This document shows, one piece after another, positions 1 through 6,201 of a DNA stretch of 33,830 nucleotides; within the stretch, counting starts at the first letter, position 1, and every line of letters begins with the position of its first letter. This DNA comes from Deltaproteobacteria bacterium (GTDB taxonomy: Bacteria; Desulfobacterota; GWC2-55-46), in NCBI GenBank assembly GCA_016234855.1, contig JACRNO010000026.1, forward strand, positions 1 to 33,830, given 5' to 3'. Under the pieces are notes generated by a model, which did no database searches, had not been told where the DNA came from, and saw nothing but the letters and a program-made list of their open reading frames with translations. The translations under genes and the position numbers were made by a program.

Positions 1-116
1 GTCTGATGTATACTCTCGTGCCCGAGAACGAGGTAGAGCGCCCAGCCTATCCCTAAGACAATGCCCAACAGACCAATCAATATCCCGATTCTCACCGGTT
101 TTATAGACTTTATCAC
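1..116 (-). CDS. Partial membrane-anchored protein, N-terminal end
   Basis: The N-terminal 38 residues of a gene running off the left edge. A GTG start is preceded by a strong Shine-Dalgarno (GGGGGAGG). The visible part is a short basic stretch followed by one hydrophobic segment (about residues 9-31), so it is either a membrane protein or an N-terminally anchored periplasmic protein. It is the last visible gene of the minus-strand metal-type operon, about 100 nt after the Cys/His-rich small protein. An efflux component would fit this place, but nothing in the visible part proves it. The same frame stays open upstream of the GTG and would encode a basic stretch with a CNYC motif, but it has no ATG, GTG or TTG start there. 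The function is unknown. Confidence 0.55.
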   Translation of the reverse strand, partial: MIKSIKPVRIGILIGLLGIVLGIGWALYLVLGHESIHQ

Positions 117-217
117 AGCCTCCCCCTTTTTCCGGTTAATCAGCCTCTTTCTTCGTAGCGCCGCGCCAATCTCCGGGCAGTAGTTACATGGATCTTTCTA
201 CGATAACTCTTATCAAT

Positions 218-391
218 TCAATGGCGATGGCCCTCATGCCCTTCTTCGACTTTTTCGCTCCCCTGCGCCTTCTCCTCTTTCTTCTTCCCGTGCGAGTGTT
301 TGCCCCCGCCGCAACACCCTCCGCCGCCCCTGTGCATAAGGAGCATGAAGAGCGCAAAGACTATTATGAATATAAGGGTCGATGAATCCAC
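218..391 (-). CDS. Small Cys/Gly/His-rich membrane-anchored protein, possibly metal-binding
   Basis: A 57-aa protein starting with GTG, preceded by a very good Shine-Dalgarno (AAGGAGGT). Residues 5-19 form one hydrophobic helix. It is followed by RGGGGCCGGGKHSHG, then a Lys/Glu-rich linker and a histidine-rich tail (GHEGHRH). The adjacent Cys pair and the His clusters suggest binding of soft or transition metal ions at the membrane face; this is inferred from composition, not from a recognised family. It starts 25 nt after the ICMT-like gene and is on the same strand as the YHS and DUF5676 genes, so it is probably co-transcribed with them. Copper- and heavy-metal-resistance loci often carry such tiny His/Cys-rich proteins. 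Confidence 0.7.
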   Translation of the reverse strand: MDSSTLIFIIVFALFMLLMHRGGGGCCGGGKHSHGKKKEEKAQGSEKVEEGHEGHRH

Positions 392-416
392 AGATACCTC
401 CTTGACCTGCCCTGCC

Positions 417-1052
417 TCACCTGCCGGTTATGCGCGGTATGAACATGGGCGTTTTTTCCCTATACCGGCGATAAGCCTCCCCGAATTCCCTCTCCATCTC
501 CGCCTCTTCCTTCATGGAGAGACGATAGTACGCGAAGATGAGCGCGGGCCACATGAGTATCGTAATTATGGTCGGCCATTGAATCAAAAGCCCTACCATG
601 ATAAGAAAGAGTCCTGAGTATTGAGGGTGGCGCATGTAACCGTATATGCCTTCCGTGACAAGGGCGCCCTTTGCCCCGTGAACCTTGCTCCACCCGGCGG
701 ACATCATGAGGAAACCCGCCACCATAAGCCCGTTGCTTACGATATGTATGACGGCAAGCATCGCCGCCCCGCCGCCGAGGAATGTCACCCATAGATGCCC
801 GCTTGCGTGCGCAAACGGGTTCAAGGCCGGATACCGCGCCCCTAATACCGCGGTCAATATGTAGATGGTCAGGGGAAAGCCGTACATCTCGGTGAAGAGG
901 GCGATGATGAAGGCCCAGGTCACCCCCATGGAACGCCACTCCCTCTTTTTGACCGGGAAGATGAAGCTCATGATGAAAAAAAGGAAGAGAAGGACGTTTA
1001 CAACGACAAGCGACCAGAACCCGTAGGCATAAGAAATACCCTCTCCGTGCAT
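417..1052 (-). CDS. Isoprenylcysteine carboxyl methyltransferase (ICMT)-like membrane methyltransferase
   Basis: A 211-aa integral membrane protein with about five hydrophobic segments and the C-terminal signature of the ICMT/PEMT-like family: GIYGYMRHPQYSGLF (about residues 135-150) followed by the acidic EEAEMEREFGEAYRRYREK motif near the C-terminus. In this family the RHP-x-Y region binds S-adenosylmethionine. Bacterial members have unproven substrates and are not isoprenylcysteine enzymes in any demonstrated sense. They are often found in heavy-metal-resistance loci next to YHS and DUF5676 proteins, as here. The ATG start has a GAGG motif 5 nt upstream. The family assignment is firm; the substrate is unknown. 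Confidence 0.85.
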   Translation of the reverse strand: MHGEGISYAYGFWSLVVVNVLLFLFFIMSFIFPVKKREWRSMGVTWAFIIALFTEMYGFPLTIYILTAVLGARYPALNPFAHASGHLWVTFLGGGAAMLAVIHIVSNGLMVAGFLMMSAGWSKVHGAKGALVTEGIYGYMRHPQYSGLFLIMVGLLIQWPTIITILMWPALIFAYYRLSMKEEAEMEREFGEAYRRYREKTPMFIPRITGR

Positions 1053-1087
1053 ATTCGCCTCATGTCCGTCTTATACTGCGTTTGCGC

Positions 1088-1297
1088 TCAATGGCACTTG
1101 GGCGGCGTCCCTTTATACTCTTTGAATATCCTCTGCCACCACTTCTTGCCTGACTCGTCGCGCCGGATGCCTTCCTTCAACTCGAATTCCCTCTGGCACG
1201 CCTTTGAGCAGAAGTAAAACGTCTCGTGCTCTAAATGAGTCATGAATTCCGCGCCTTTTTCTTCGACAGCCATACCGCAGACAGGGTCCCTTGCCAT
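1088..1297 (-). CDS. YHS-domain protein
   Basis: About 69 aa. The N-terminus reads MARDPVCGM, the hallmark of YHS domains, followed by a second Cys pair in the FYFCSKAC segment (about residues 28-35). The four Cys are those expected to bind metal in the YHS/TRASH fold, found in copper ATPases and small stand-alone metallochaperone-like proteins. I choose the internal ATG because GGAGG lies exactly 5 nt upstream; an earlier ATG at 1318 overlaps the stop of the DUF5676 gene and has no good ribosome site. The C-terminal basic WWQRIF stretch is outside the domain. Its place between DUF5676 and ICMT genes supports a role in metal handling. Confidence 0.85.
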   Translation of the reverse strand: MARDPVCGMAVEEKGAEFMTHLEHETFYFCSKACQREFELKEGIRRDESGKKWWQRIFKEYKGTPPKCH

Positions 1298-1314
1298 ATC
1301 ATCCTCCATGCCCA

Positions 1315-1590
1315 TCATGCCTTTGTCTCACCGCTGAGCCTGTTATAGATAACGGAAAATACAGCCCCGGTCAGAAACGAGGCTATGAAGATGCTTACCA
1401 GCCCTATGAGGAAGTCCGCCGCAGTGAACGGCCTTGACGCGGCTATTCCGGTCAAGTCTATACCGTGCGCCCATGTATTGATAAAAGCGAGGAACCCGAT
1501 AGGCGACAGGTAAACAAAGAGCGCGCATAAAAGGTATAAAAGGACGACAGTAAGGGCAAAACTCAGAGACACAACCTTCGTATTCAACAT
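1315..1590 (-). CDS. DUF5676-type two-helix membrane protein
   Basis: 91 aa with two long hydrophobic helices (about 8-32 and 58-82) separated by a short loop containing HGIDLTGI. This matches the small DUF5676 membrane family, recurrent in copper/heavy-metal loci beside YHS proteins. It is the first gene of the minus-strand operon: its ATG has GGGAGG 5 nt upstream, and a promoter with an overlapping palindromic operator lies about 90-120 nt further up. The stop codon overlaps the earliest possible start of the YHS gene, indicating tight coupling. No catalytic residues are seen; the biochemical role is unknown. Confidence 0.75.
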   Translation of the reverse strand: MLNTKVVSLSFALTVVLLYLLCALFVYLSPIGFLAFINTWAHGIDLTGIAASRPFTAADFLIGLVSIFIASFLTGAVFSVIYNRLSGETKA

Positions 1591-1653
1591 ATGAACCTCC
1601 CTCTTAGGGGTTGACCTGCCTTATATATTAAGTATAGCGCGAATGGGCATAAG

Positions 1654-1708
1654 GCAAGGCCTTGCATTCTACAATATGTAGAATACCATCGGTTCGGTTT
1701 AAAGTCAA
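1654..1708 (-). promoter_or_regulatory. Promoter with overlapping operator dyad for the metal-type operon
   Basis: On the minus strand, TTGACT (1703-1708), a 17-nt spacer and TATTCT (1680-1685) form a near-consensus sigma70 promoter. A perfect dyad, ATTCTACA-ATA-TGTAGAAT (1666-1684), starts inside the -10 and covers the expected transcription start. A second perfect 12-bp palindrome, GCAAGGCCTTGC (1654-1665), abuts it. This placement is that of a repressor operator. The TACA...TGTA core resembles CopY/BlaI-type boxes but has a 3-nt spacer, so the regulator is uncertain and no regulator gene is in view. Confidence 0.65.
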
Positions 1709-1722
1709 GTGGAAGAGTCCAA

Positions 1723-1844
1723 ATGGAGGGGTGGGGCGAGAAAGAATGGCTCAAAGAGAAGGGGTTTAAGGATATGCCTGACCTTTCAAAGACCCGGTCA
1801 CAAAGACCGTCGACCTGAGCAACGCCAGAACGCTTGCGCCATAA
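1723..1844 (+). pseudogene. Possible frameshifted remnant of an unknown gene
   Basis: Reading forward, one frame gives a charged peptide ending GFKDMPDLSK; a +1 shift at about 1790 gives DPVTKTVDLSNARTLAP and then a stop. Together they look like the tail of a coding region with one lost base. There is no ribosome site, no recognised domain, and the 5' part overlaps the opposite-strand promoter. Very uncertain. Confidence 0.2.
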
Positions 1845-1873
1845 AATCCGGAGCGGAGCCATGAGTTGTAAAT

Positions 1874-1908
1874 AAAAAAAGGCCAGCCGAAAAACGGCTG
1901 ACCTTTTT
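1874..1908. terminator. Bidirectional intrinsic terminator
   Basis: An A-run, a GC stem (GGCCAGCCG / CGGCTGACC, one mismatch) around an AAAAA loop, then a T-run. The A and T tracts on both sides allow termination on either strand. It lies between the tRNA-Leu/secG unit and the metal operon. Confidence 0.75.
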
Positions 1909-1916
1909 ATTTTATG

Positions 1917-2060
1917 ATGCGCAAAAGGGGGGACTTGAACCTCTGCTCGCGCACTCCCGTGCGCTCGCTCCGAGGCGCGTTTGTTCGCTTTCAGTCGCGC
2001 TCCCGCGCTCCTTTTTCCTCGCTCATCGCTCGCAAACAGTTCGAGTCCCTCGCCAATATT
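1917..2060. other. Two tRNA 3'-end-like fragments facing each other across a GC-rich spacer
   Basis: The minus strand of 1920-1955 reads like a T-arm plus acceptor (GAGGTTCAAGTCCCC, then CCTTTTGCGCA). The plus strand of 2033-2056 reads like another (CAGTTCGAGTCCCTCGCC). Neither has a matching 5' half. Between them are repeated GCTCGC/GCGCTC words. They look like tRNA fragments or attachment-site debris beside a real tRNA gene. I find no full cloverleaf. Confidence 0.4.
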
Positions 2061-2117
2061 ATATTTAAAAAGTAAGGGGTTAAGAGCCCTGCTCTTAACC
2101 CCTTACTTTTTAAATAT
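2061..2117. terminator. 27-bp perfect hairpin immediately 3' of tRNA-Leu
   Basis: Two perfect 27-nt arms (2061-2087 and 2091-2117) around a 3-nt loop. The stem begins at the last base of the encoded CCA tail of tRNA-Leu and ends in an A/T-rich stretch. It would stop transcription on either strand and may set the 3' end for tRNA processing. It is unusually long and perfect for a terminator. Confidence 0.75.
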
Positions 2118-2201
2118 GGTGCCGAAGGGGGGACTCGAACCCCCACGGATCTCTCCACCACCCCCTCAAGATGGCGTGTCTACCAGTTCCACCACTTCGG
2201 C
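2117..2201 (-). tRNA. tRNA-Leu(GAG)
   Basis: The minus strand starts GCCGAAGTGGTGGAA and ends TTCGGCACCA, with a 7-bp acceptor stem and encoded CCA. The D-loop has GGTAGACACGC, the anticodon loop is TTGAGGG (anticodon GAG), there is a class II long variable arm, and the T-arm is GGTTCGAGTCC. It lies 11 nt after secG. The secG-leuU arrangement is also known from enterobacteria, so joint transcription is likely. Confidence 0.95.
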
Positions 2202-2212
2202 ATCGGAAAAAA

Positions 2213-2557
2213 CTATTTTTTGACCGGCTCAGAGACAGGAACAGCAGGCGAGGCGGTTTCCGGCGCAGCAGGCGCAACAGGCTCGGTCACCGCAGGCGCG
2301 TTGCTCATCACCGAAGCAGACCTCGACCTGGAGGAATGATAGGTGAGGTAAAGCGAGGTCACCATGAATATAGCGGCGCAGATGGCCGTAACCTTGGCCA
2401 GAAACGTGGCAGGCCCGCTCGCCCCAAAGAGCGCCTGGCTGCCTGTGCTGCCGCCGAAGGCGGAACCCATGTCCGAGCCTTTCCCGACCTGAAGCAGGAC
2501 GGTGCCGATTATTATCAGGCTCACTATTATCTGTATTATGATGGCTAACGTATACAC
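2213..2557 (-). CDS. secG: Protein-export membrane protein SecG
   Basis: About 114 aa, small accessory subunit of the SecYEG translocon in the inner membrane. Two hydrophobic helices flank the family motif: the first (about 3-20) leads into VLLQVGKGSDMGSAFGG, then GSQALFG, and a second helix (about 52-72). The C-terminus is an Ala/Pro/Val-rich tail, common in SecG of many lineages. I favour the GTG at 2557 because the SecG family begins a few residues before the first helix; an upstream in-frame TTG would add a basic 13-residue lead. A GAGGG motif lies close upstream. Its promoter is at 2613-2640, and tRNA-Leu follows directly. Confidence 0.9.
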   Translation of the reverse strand: MYTLAIIIQIIVSLIIIGTVLLQVGKGSDMGSAFGGSTGSQALFGASGPATFLAKVTAICAAIFMVTSLYLTYHSSRSRSASVMSNAPAVTEPVAPAAPETASPAVPVSEPVKK

Positions 2558-2590
2558 ATTCCCTCTTAAACAAGCTGATTGGCGTCGTCT

Positions 2591-2640
2591 ACGCAAAATT
2601 GCGTAATTCTGAATTTTACACCTTACACGAAAAAAAGCAA
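2591..2640 (-). promoter_or_regulatory. Probable secG promoter with adjacent dyad
   Basis: On the minus strand TTGCTT (2635-2640), a 16-nt spacer and TAAAAT (2613-2618) form a plausible sigma70 promoter upstream of secG. A 14-nt dyad, ACGCAA-AA-TTGCGT (2591-2604), lies at the likely start of the transcript. From 2641 to 2990 I see no gene. Confidence 0.45.
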
Positions 2641-3003
2641 GTATTTTTTATTTTCCAAGTGAAAAAATGCCCTGCCACCGGCTTTTCCGAGTATCGATGC
2701 AACCGTCCGCAAAATGAAGATGATTGCCACAGGGGACTGCCCTTCGCAAAAAACCTTCTTTTATCGGTCAGTTATGGGCTTTTTACTTACGGCCAGCATC
2801 AACCAAGCCCCTGGGATTAGGCCTTATGCAGCCATCCCTTGACCAGCGATAAGACAGGGCTATACTTAAATCAGAGGCTATGTGACGGTTGCGCGGCAGT
2901 GCGACTTCGTCCTTGTCTCAGTCATCAGGATGCCGTCAATCCGTCAGGCAAAGGCCTGCAAGTTGCTGAGGCCTGACCAACCCGCATGATGGAGGTGATA
3001 AAT

Positions 3004-3441
3004 ATGAGAGACTTTAACGCAACCCGGAAGGCAGGCACAGAGACCGGAGAAGCGCCGCCGGATGCCATATTTACCGGCCCGCTCGCATACATGCACAACC
3101 TGGTGTCAACGGCGCAACTAAAGATTCTGTTGGAGAGGAAGGCAGACCTTGTACTGGTGAACGTCCTTGACCGGCCGGAGTTCGCGCAGGAGCACATCCC
3201 CGGCTCGATCAATATACCCGTAGCTGAGATTGAGCGCATCGCGCCGCAGCTTATAAAATCGAGCGACCTTATCGTGGTTTATTGCCGCACCTCAAGGTGC
3301 AGGGCAAGCGCGGTCGCAGCCGACAAGCTCAGCACCATCGGCTATGATAACGTGATGCGCTATAGCGCGGGCATACGGGGCTGGAAGGCGGCGGACCTGC
3401 CTGTGGAAGGTCTGTACACGGACACACGCAGGGCCGCCTGA
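3004..3441 (+). CDS. Rhodanese-like domain protein
   Basis: 145 aa from an ATG preceded by a perfect Shine-Dalgarno, GGAGGTGAT, at 2991-2999; an earlier in-frame ATG has no such site. After about 35 linker residues a single rhodanese domain runs to the C-terminus. It has LVLVNVLDRPEFAQEHIPGSINIP, shortened here as DRPEF...HIPGSINIP, and the active-site loop VVYCRTSRCRAS with the expected catalytic Cys, then the closing GIRGWKAADLPVEG. Single-domain proteins of this kind carry persulfide or transfer sulfur. There is no signal peptide, so it is probably cytoplasmic. It stands alone, with a repeat-rich gap downstream. Confidence 0.9.
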   Translation: MRDFNATRKAGTETGEAPPDAIFTGPLAYMHNLVSTAQLKILLERKADLVLVNVLDRPEFAQEHIPGSINIPVAEIERIAPQLIKSSDLIVVYCRTSRCRASAVAADKLSTIGYDNVMRYSAGIRGWKAADLPVEGLYTDTRRAA

Positions 3442-3641
3442 AACGGCTCTGTCTGCGCCCTTAGCCTTACTTGACCGCCACGGCTCGGATTCCATCCGGA
3501 GGAAAGGTCTGCCCTGTGCATTAAATACCCCCGCCTCAAGGTGACACCCACACAATTATTTTGCGCTACAGGTCTGCTCTTTTAGGTGACTTTTGCATAA
3601 GTCTGCCTGAATGTGGGATATCCGGTGGTTAAGACTGGATT

Positions 3642-3684
3642 CGTCCCCGAATGTCTTAGTCCCCGACTTAGACATTCGGGGACG
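3642..3684. repeat. Inverted repeat with 15-bp perfect arms
   Basis: CGTCCCCGAATGTCT is followed 13 nt later by its exact reverse complement. Part of the middle (TAGTCCCCGACTTA) repeats the TCCCCGA word. It looks like an intergenic mobile palindrome rather than a terminator, as no T-run follows. Confidence 0.6.
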
Positions 3685-3749
3685 GACGAAAGCCTCGGGA
3701 ATGACGGATAAAAACATCAGCAAATAGTCGTATGCGCTCGTGTGCGCTT

Positions 3750-3836
3750 GTGCGCTAACGTAATGCTTTTAGCGCCTAACGTTATGTCTTTGGCGCAACA
3801 TCTGTCTTTGGCGCCATTCCCGCATGTTTTTGGCGG
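3750..3836. repeat. Degenerate tandem repeat of about 20 bp
   Basis: Four successive units share the pattern GC-(5-8 nt)-TG(T/C)TTTT-(G/A)GC, for example GCCTAACGTTATGTCTTTGGC. The last unit merges into the CATTCCCGC...GCGGGAATCC dyad. Confidence 0.4.
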
Positions 3837-4036
3837 GAATCCAGTCTTTTAGAATTAGAGGATGGCATTTTTTACGATAAGAAAGTTATGCAAAGGTCTC
3901 TTTTTTTAGCCGCCCTTGCCGCATGCCTGATTTTTCCTGTTGTATTGCTCTCTAAAAACATTTAAAATACCCAATGTGCAGCAGATGAGAATTACGGCAC
4001 GGGCATACGTGCAGACGACAGCCTCGCCTGCGTAGC

Positions 4037-4054
4037 TCAGGGCTTCAGCCCTGA
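4037..4054. repeat. Dispersed palindrome, TCAGGGCTTCAGCCCTGA family
   Basis: An 8-bp-arm palindrome of which two further copies occur in this window (17129-17150 and 26623-26640), all intergenic and all with the flanking word GCTC or GAGC. Confidence 0.75.
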
Positions 4055-4138
4055 TATAAACTGACGCGGTCTTATTTGCATGCGTCGCCCAAGGCATATC
4101 ATACGTAACGGGCGTTGCACGACACAATCCAACCTAAT

Positions 4139-4215
4139 GCGCCCGTGGCTCAGCTGGACAGAGCATCTGACTACGAATCAGAGGGTCGGGGGTTCGAATC
4201 CCTCCGGGCGCACCA
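4139..4215 (+). tRNA. tRNA-Arg(ACG)
   Basis: It starts GCGCCCGTGGCTCAGC and ends CCGGGCGCACCA, with a 7-bp acceptor, D-arm with GGACAGAGC, anticodon stem TCTGA/TCAGA around CTACGAA (anticodon ACG), and T-arm GGGTTCGAATCCC. CCA is encoded. A66 of the ACG anticodon is normally deaminated to inosine to read CGN codons. A strong terminator follows 11 nt later. Confidence 0.96.
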
Positions 4216-4226
4216 ATAAAATCAGA

Positions 4227-4256
4227 GGGGCTGCGGCAAACGCCGCAGCCCCTTTT
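4227..4256 (+). terminator. Intrinsic terminator of tRNA-Arg
   Basis: Stem GGGGCTGCGGC / GCCGCAGCCCC (11 bp) with AAAC loop, followed by TTTT. Confidence 0.9.
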
Positions 4257-4282
4257 AGTTTCGACTGTGCAGTTTTACTGCG

Positions 4283-4383
4283 GGTTCAGGTTTGCAACCT
4301 GAACCTTTTATTACGTAATTACAAAGAACGCGGCGGTTTCTCTGCGCGCGAATTCATGGGTTCAGGTTACAAATCTGAACCCG
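4283..4383. repeat. Pair of GGTTCAGGTT...AACCTGAACC palindromes
   Basis: Two copies of the same palindromic word, at 4283-4305 (perfect 10-bp arms) and 4358-4383 (one mismatch), separated by about 50 nt. They make a BIME-like pair between the tRNA terminator and the end of the ACIII operon. Confidence 0.65.
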
Positions 4384-4397
4384 CATAAAGGAACACA

Positions 4398-4447
4398 CCA
4401 AGCAAAAGAGTGGTTACAGCTAATGCTGTAACCACTCTTTTGCTTGG
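4398..4447. terminator. 23-bp perfect hairpin, probable bidirectional terminator at the end of the ACIII operon
   Basis: Perfect 23-nt arms (4398-4420 and 4425-4447) with a TAAT loop. An AAAA tract in one arm and TTTT in the other suit termination in either direction. It is about 90 nt after the actF stop codon. Confidence 0.8.
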
Positions 4448-4539
4448 CCTTCAGGATTTTGTCCGGTAATACTAGAAAAAAACGTTCATCCATTATCCGA
4501 ACGGAATAACAAGAACCATACCGCGGCGGCCCGGCACGT

Positions 4540-5682
4540 TTAGTGCCCGTGCCCGTTGCCGGCCTCGTCAGTCACGGTCGTAACAGTAACCCCTGGGAAG
4601 AGCTTGAGGAAGAGCGCTACCGAGACGATAACCGAAGAAAGCCCGCCTATGGCCATGGAGATGCCCGTCCACGTGCCAAGGACAAACTCAGACCCGTCCG
4701 AGTATTCAGGGACTATCATAAGATAGCGGTTGAGCCACATCCCGATGAGGATGATGCCCCCCACCGTCGCGAGCGACGCGGCGCAGAACTTGATGCGCCT
4801 GAAAAGGAGCGCAAGGAAAGGCACGATAAAGACCGCCAGCATCATTACGACGGCGTGCGGCAGGTAATTGCCGGTCATCCTCTTGAAGAACGGCCCGACA
4901 AGACCGGGCTGGTTGCCGTACCAGATGACCACGAACTGCGACCAGAACATATACGTCCACAGGAGCACGAACCCTATCATGACCTTGGAGATGGAATCGA
5001 GATACTTCTTATCGAGCTCCATGCGCTTTGTTATGAATATGAGCGAGAGCACCACAAGGAACGCGGTGTTTGCGAGCAGGTTGCCCGCCCAGTAATAGGC
5101 CGGGAATATCGCACTCTCCCAATGCGGGATGAGCATCATGCCGAAGTCCCACGCCACGTTGGTGTTCGTAAGAATATAAGTTATCAGCACAAAGGCGGCC
5201 CAGACGCTGCGCCGTTCGGATACGTTGTATAGCGTCGCCTCGCCCTTCTCCTCCAGGCGGCCGCACCTGAAGTATAGATAGGATACGATATAGAAGAGCG
5301 CCATCGTGCCTACGTTCCTCCAGAGGAACTGCGGCCTGCCGAGCCACGGGCTTATGGCGTGCGAATGAGGGCCGGCCGGCTGCGCCCAGAAGAAGAGATG
5401 GTCGGTGCCGCCGAAGTAGATGACAAGAAAGACCACGAAGGCGACCGGTATGAACGCGAGCGTCAGTATCTCGCCCAGGCGCGAGAAGTACCGGCCCCAG
5501 CCGGACTTCGACAGCTTCATGAGCGCGGAAAAGACCACCCCGGTCTGCGTCAGCCCGAGGAAATAGACGAAGTTCACCGCAAGCATGCCCCAGAGCGTAT
5601 TCGTCTCAGCGGAGCCGGCGACGCCATAGATGAACGATACGATGCCGTTCAACAACAATATCCAGAATATCCAATAGGGCAT
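4540..5682 (-). CDS. actF: Alternative complex III subunit ActF (NrfD-like quinone-binding subunit 2)
   Basis: 380 aa, about ten transmembrane segments, of the NrfD-like superfamily. In ACIII, ActF and ActC are the two large membrane subunits; they form the quinol-facing part and possibly a proton path. Internal marks include the TQTGVVFSALMKLSKSGWGRYFSR loop (shortened: TGVVFSALMKL...WGRYFSR), the HSHAISPWLGRPQFLWRN region, and a polar C-terminal tail ending NGHGH. It is the last gene of the operon; its start (ATG after AAAGG) is 12 nt after the actE stop. The length and position match ActF of known ACIII clusters. A 23-bp hairpin terminator follows. Confidence 0.92.
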   Translation of the reverse strand: MPYWIFWILLLNGIVSFIYGVAGSAETNTLWGMLAVNFVYFLGLTQTGVVFSALMKLSKSGWGRYFSRLGEILTLAFIPVAFVVFLVIYFGGTDHLFFWAQPAGPHSHAISPWLGRPQFLWRNVGTMALFYIVSYLYFRCGRLEEKGEATLYNVSERRSVWAAFVLITYILTNTNVAWDFGMMLIPHWESAIFPAYYWAGNLLANTAFLVVLSLIFITKRMELDKKYLDSISKVMIGFVLLWTYMFWSQFVVIWYGNQPGLVGPFFKRMTGNYLPHAVVMMLAVFIVPFLALLFRRIKFCAASLATVGGIILIGMWLNRYLMIVPEYSDGSEFVLGTWTGISMAIGGLSSVIVSVALFLKLFPGVTVTTVTDEAGNGHGH

Positions 5683-5694
5683 GACTGCGACCTT

Positions 5695-6201
5695 TTATTT
5701 GCTCTTTTTTTGTTTCAATTCGTGCTTTATGTAATTGATTATATGCCACCTGTCCTCGGGCGCCACAGAATCGCCGTGGGAAGGCATTATCGCCAGACCG
5801 CCGTACTTGATGGTGTAGAAGATGTCCCCGTCCGGCTTCGACTGCACATAATCATCGCTCAGATCGGCAGGCGTGACATACTTCTGACCGACAGGCCCGT
5901 CGCCGACGCCGGTTGCGCCGTGACAGATCAGGCAGAAGGTCTCATACCTTTCCTTGCCCCGCATTATAGACGCGTCACTAGTTGGAACCGGGTTCTTCAG
6001 CCTTGCCGCCGCGCCGCGGTCCTTGATTACCGGGTCGGCATTGGTCGGGACTGAGCCGTCGGGTATCGCCGGATACGGCTCTTCCTGAGCCTTGTGCGAA
6101 GGCTGGTCGAACATATCCATAGTCCACGGCATTGCAAAGGCGGCCGCAGGCAGCGCTATTAAGATTAGCGACACAAGGATTATAAGCTTATTCCCACGCA
6201 A
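5695..6201 (-). CDS. actE: Alternative complex III subunit ActE, monoheme cytochrome c
   Basis: 168 aa with a signal peptide (basic start, hydrophobic core, AFA cleavage region near residue 23) and one c-type heme site, CLICH (about residues 92-96), with a downstream Met (AIMPSHGDSV) as likely sixth ligand. In ACIII this periplasmic subunit passes electrons from the pentaheme subunit to a soluble carrier or the terminal oxidase. The start is TTG, with AAGGA 4-5 nt upstream, and it overlaps the end of actD by 14 nt, so translation is probably coupled. No other start fits the signal peptide better. Confidence 0.9.
   Translation of the reverse strand: MRGNKLIILVSLILIALPAAAFAMPWTMDMFDQPSHKAQEEPYPAIPDGSVPTNADPVIKDRGAAARLKNPVPTSDASIMRGKERYETFCLICHGATGVGDGPVGQKYVTPADLSDDYVQSKPDGDIFYTIKYGGLAIMPSHGDSVAPEDRWHIINYIKHELKQKKSK

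Larger units (their letters stand above)
3442..4138. other. Repeat-rich intergenic region without a convincing gene
   Basis: No supported gene. It contains a 15-bp inverted repeat (3642-3656 with 3670-3684, CGTCCCCGAATGTCT), a degenerate tandem array (about 3750-3836), a copy of the CATTCCCGC...GCGGGAATCC dispersed dyad, and a copy of the TCAGGGCTTCAGCCCTGA palindrome. Short frames here lack ribosome sites and coding character. Confidence 0.6.

Noticed and set aside
1-190. Extending the left-edge gene upstream to include the CNYCPEIGAALRRKR stretch
   Set aside because: A TAG precedes it and no ATG, GTG or TTG start lies between; the GTG at 116 has the ribosome site.
188-617. Plus-strand open frames over the start of the window
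   Set aside because: They are shadows of the minus-strand Cys/His-rich gene and ICMT-like gene, with no ribosome sites and poor amino-acid composition.
2599-2820. 73-residue plus-strand frame upstream of the rhodanese gene
   Set aside because: No Shine-Dalgarno, no domain and low-complexity start; it overlaps the secG promoter.
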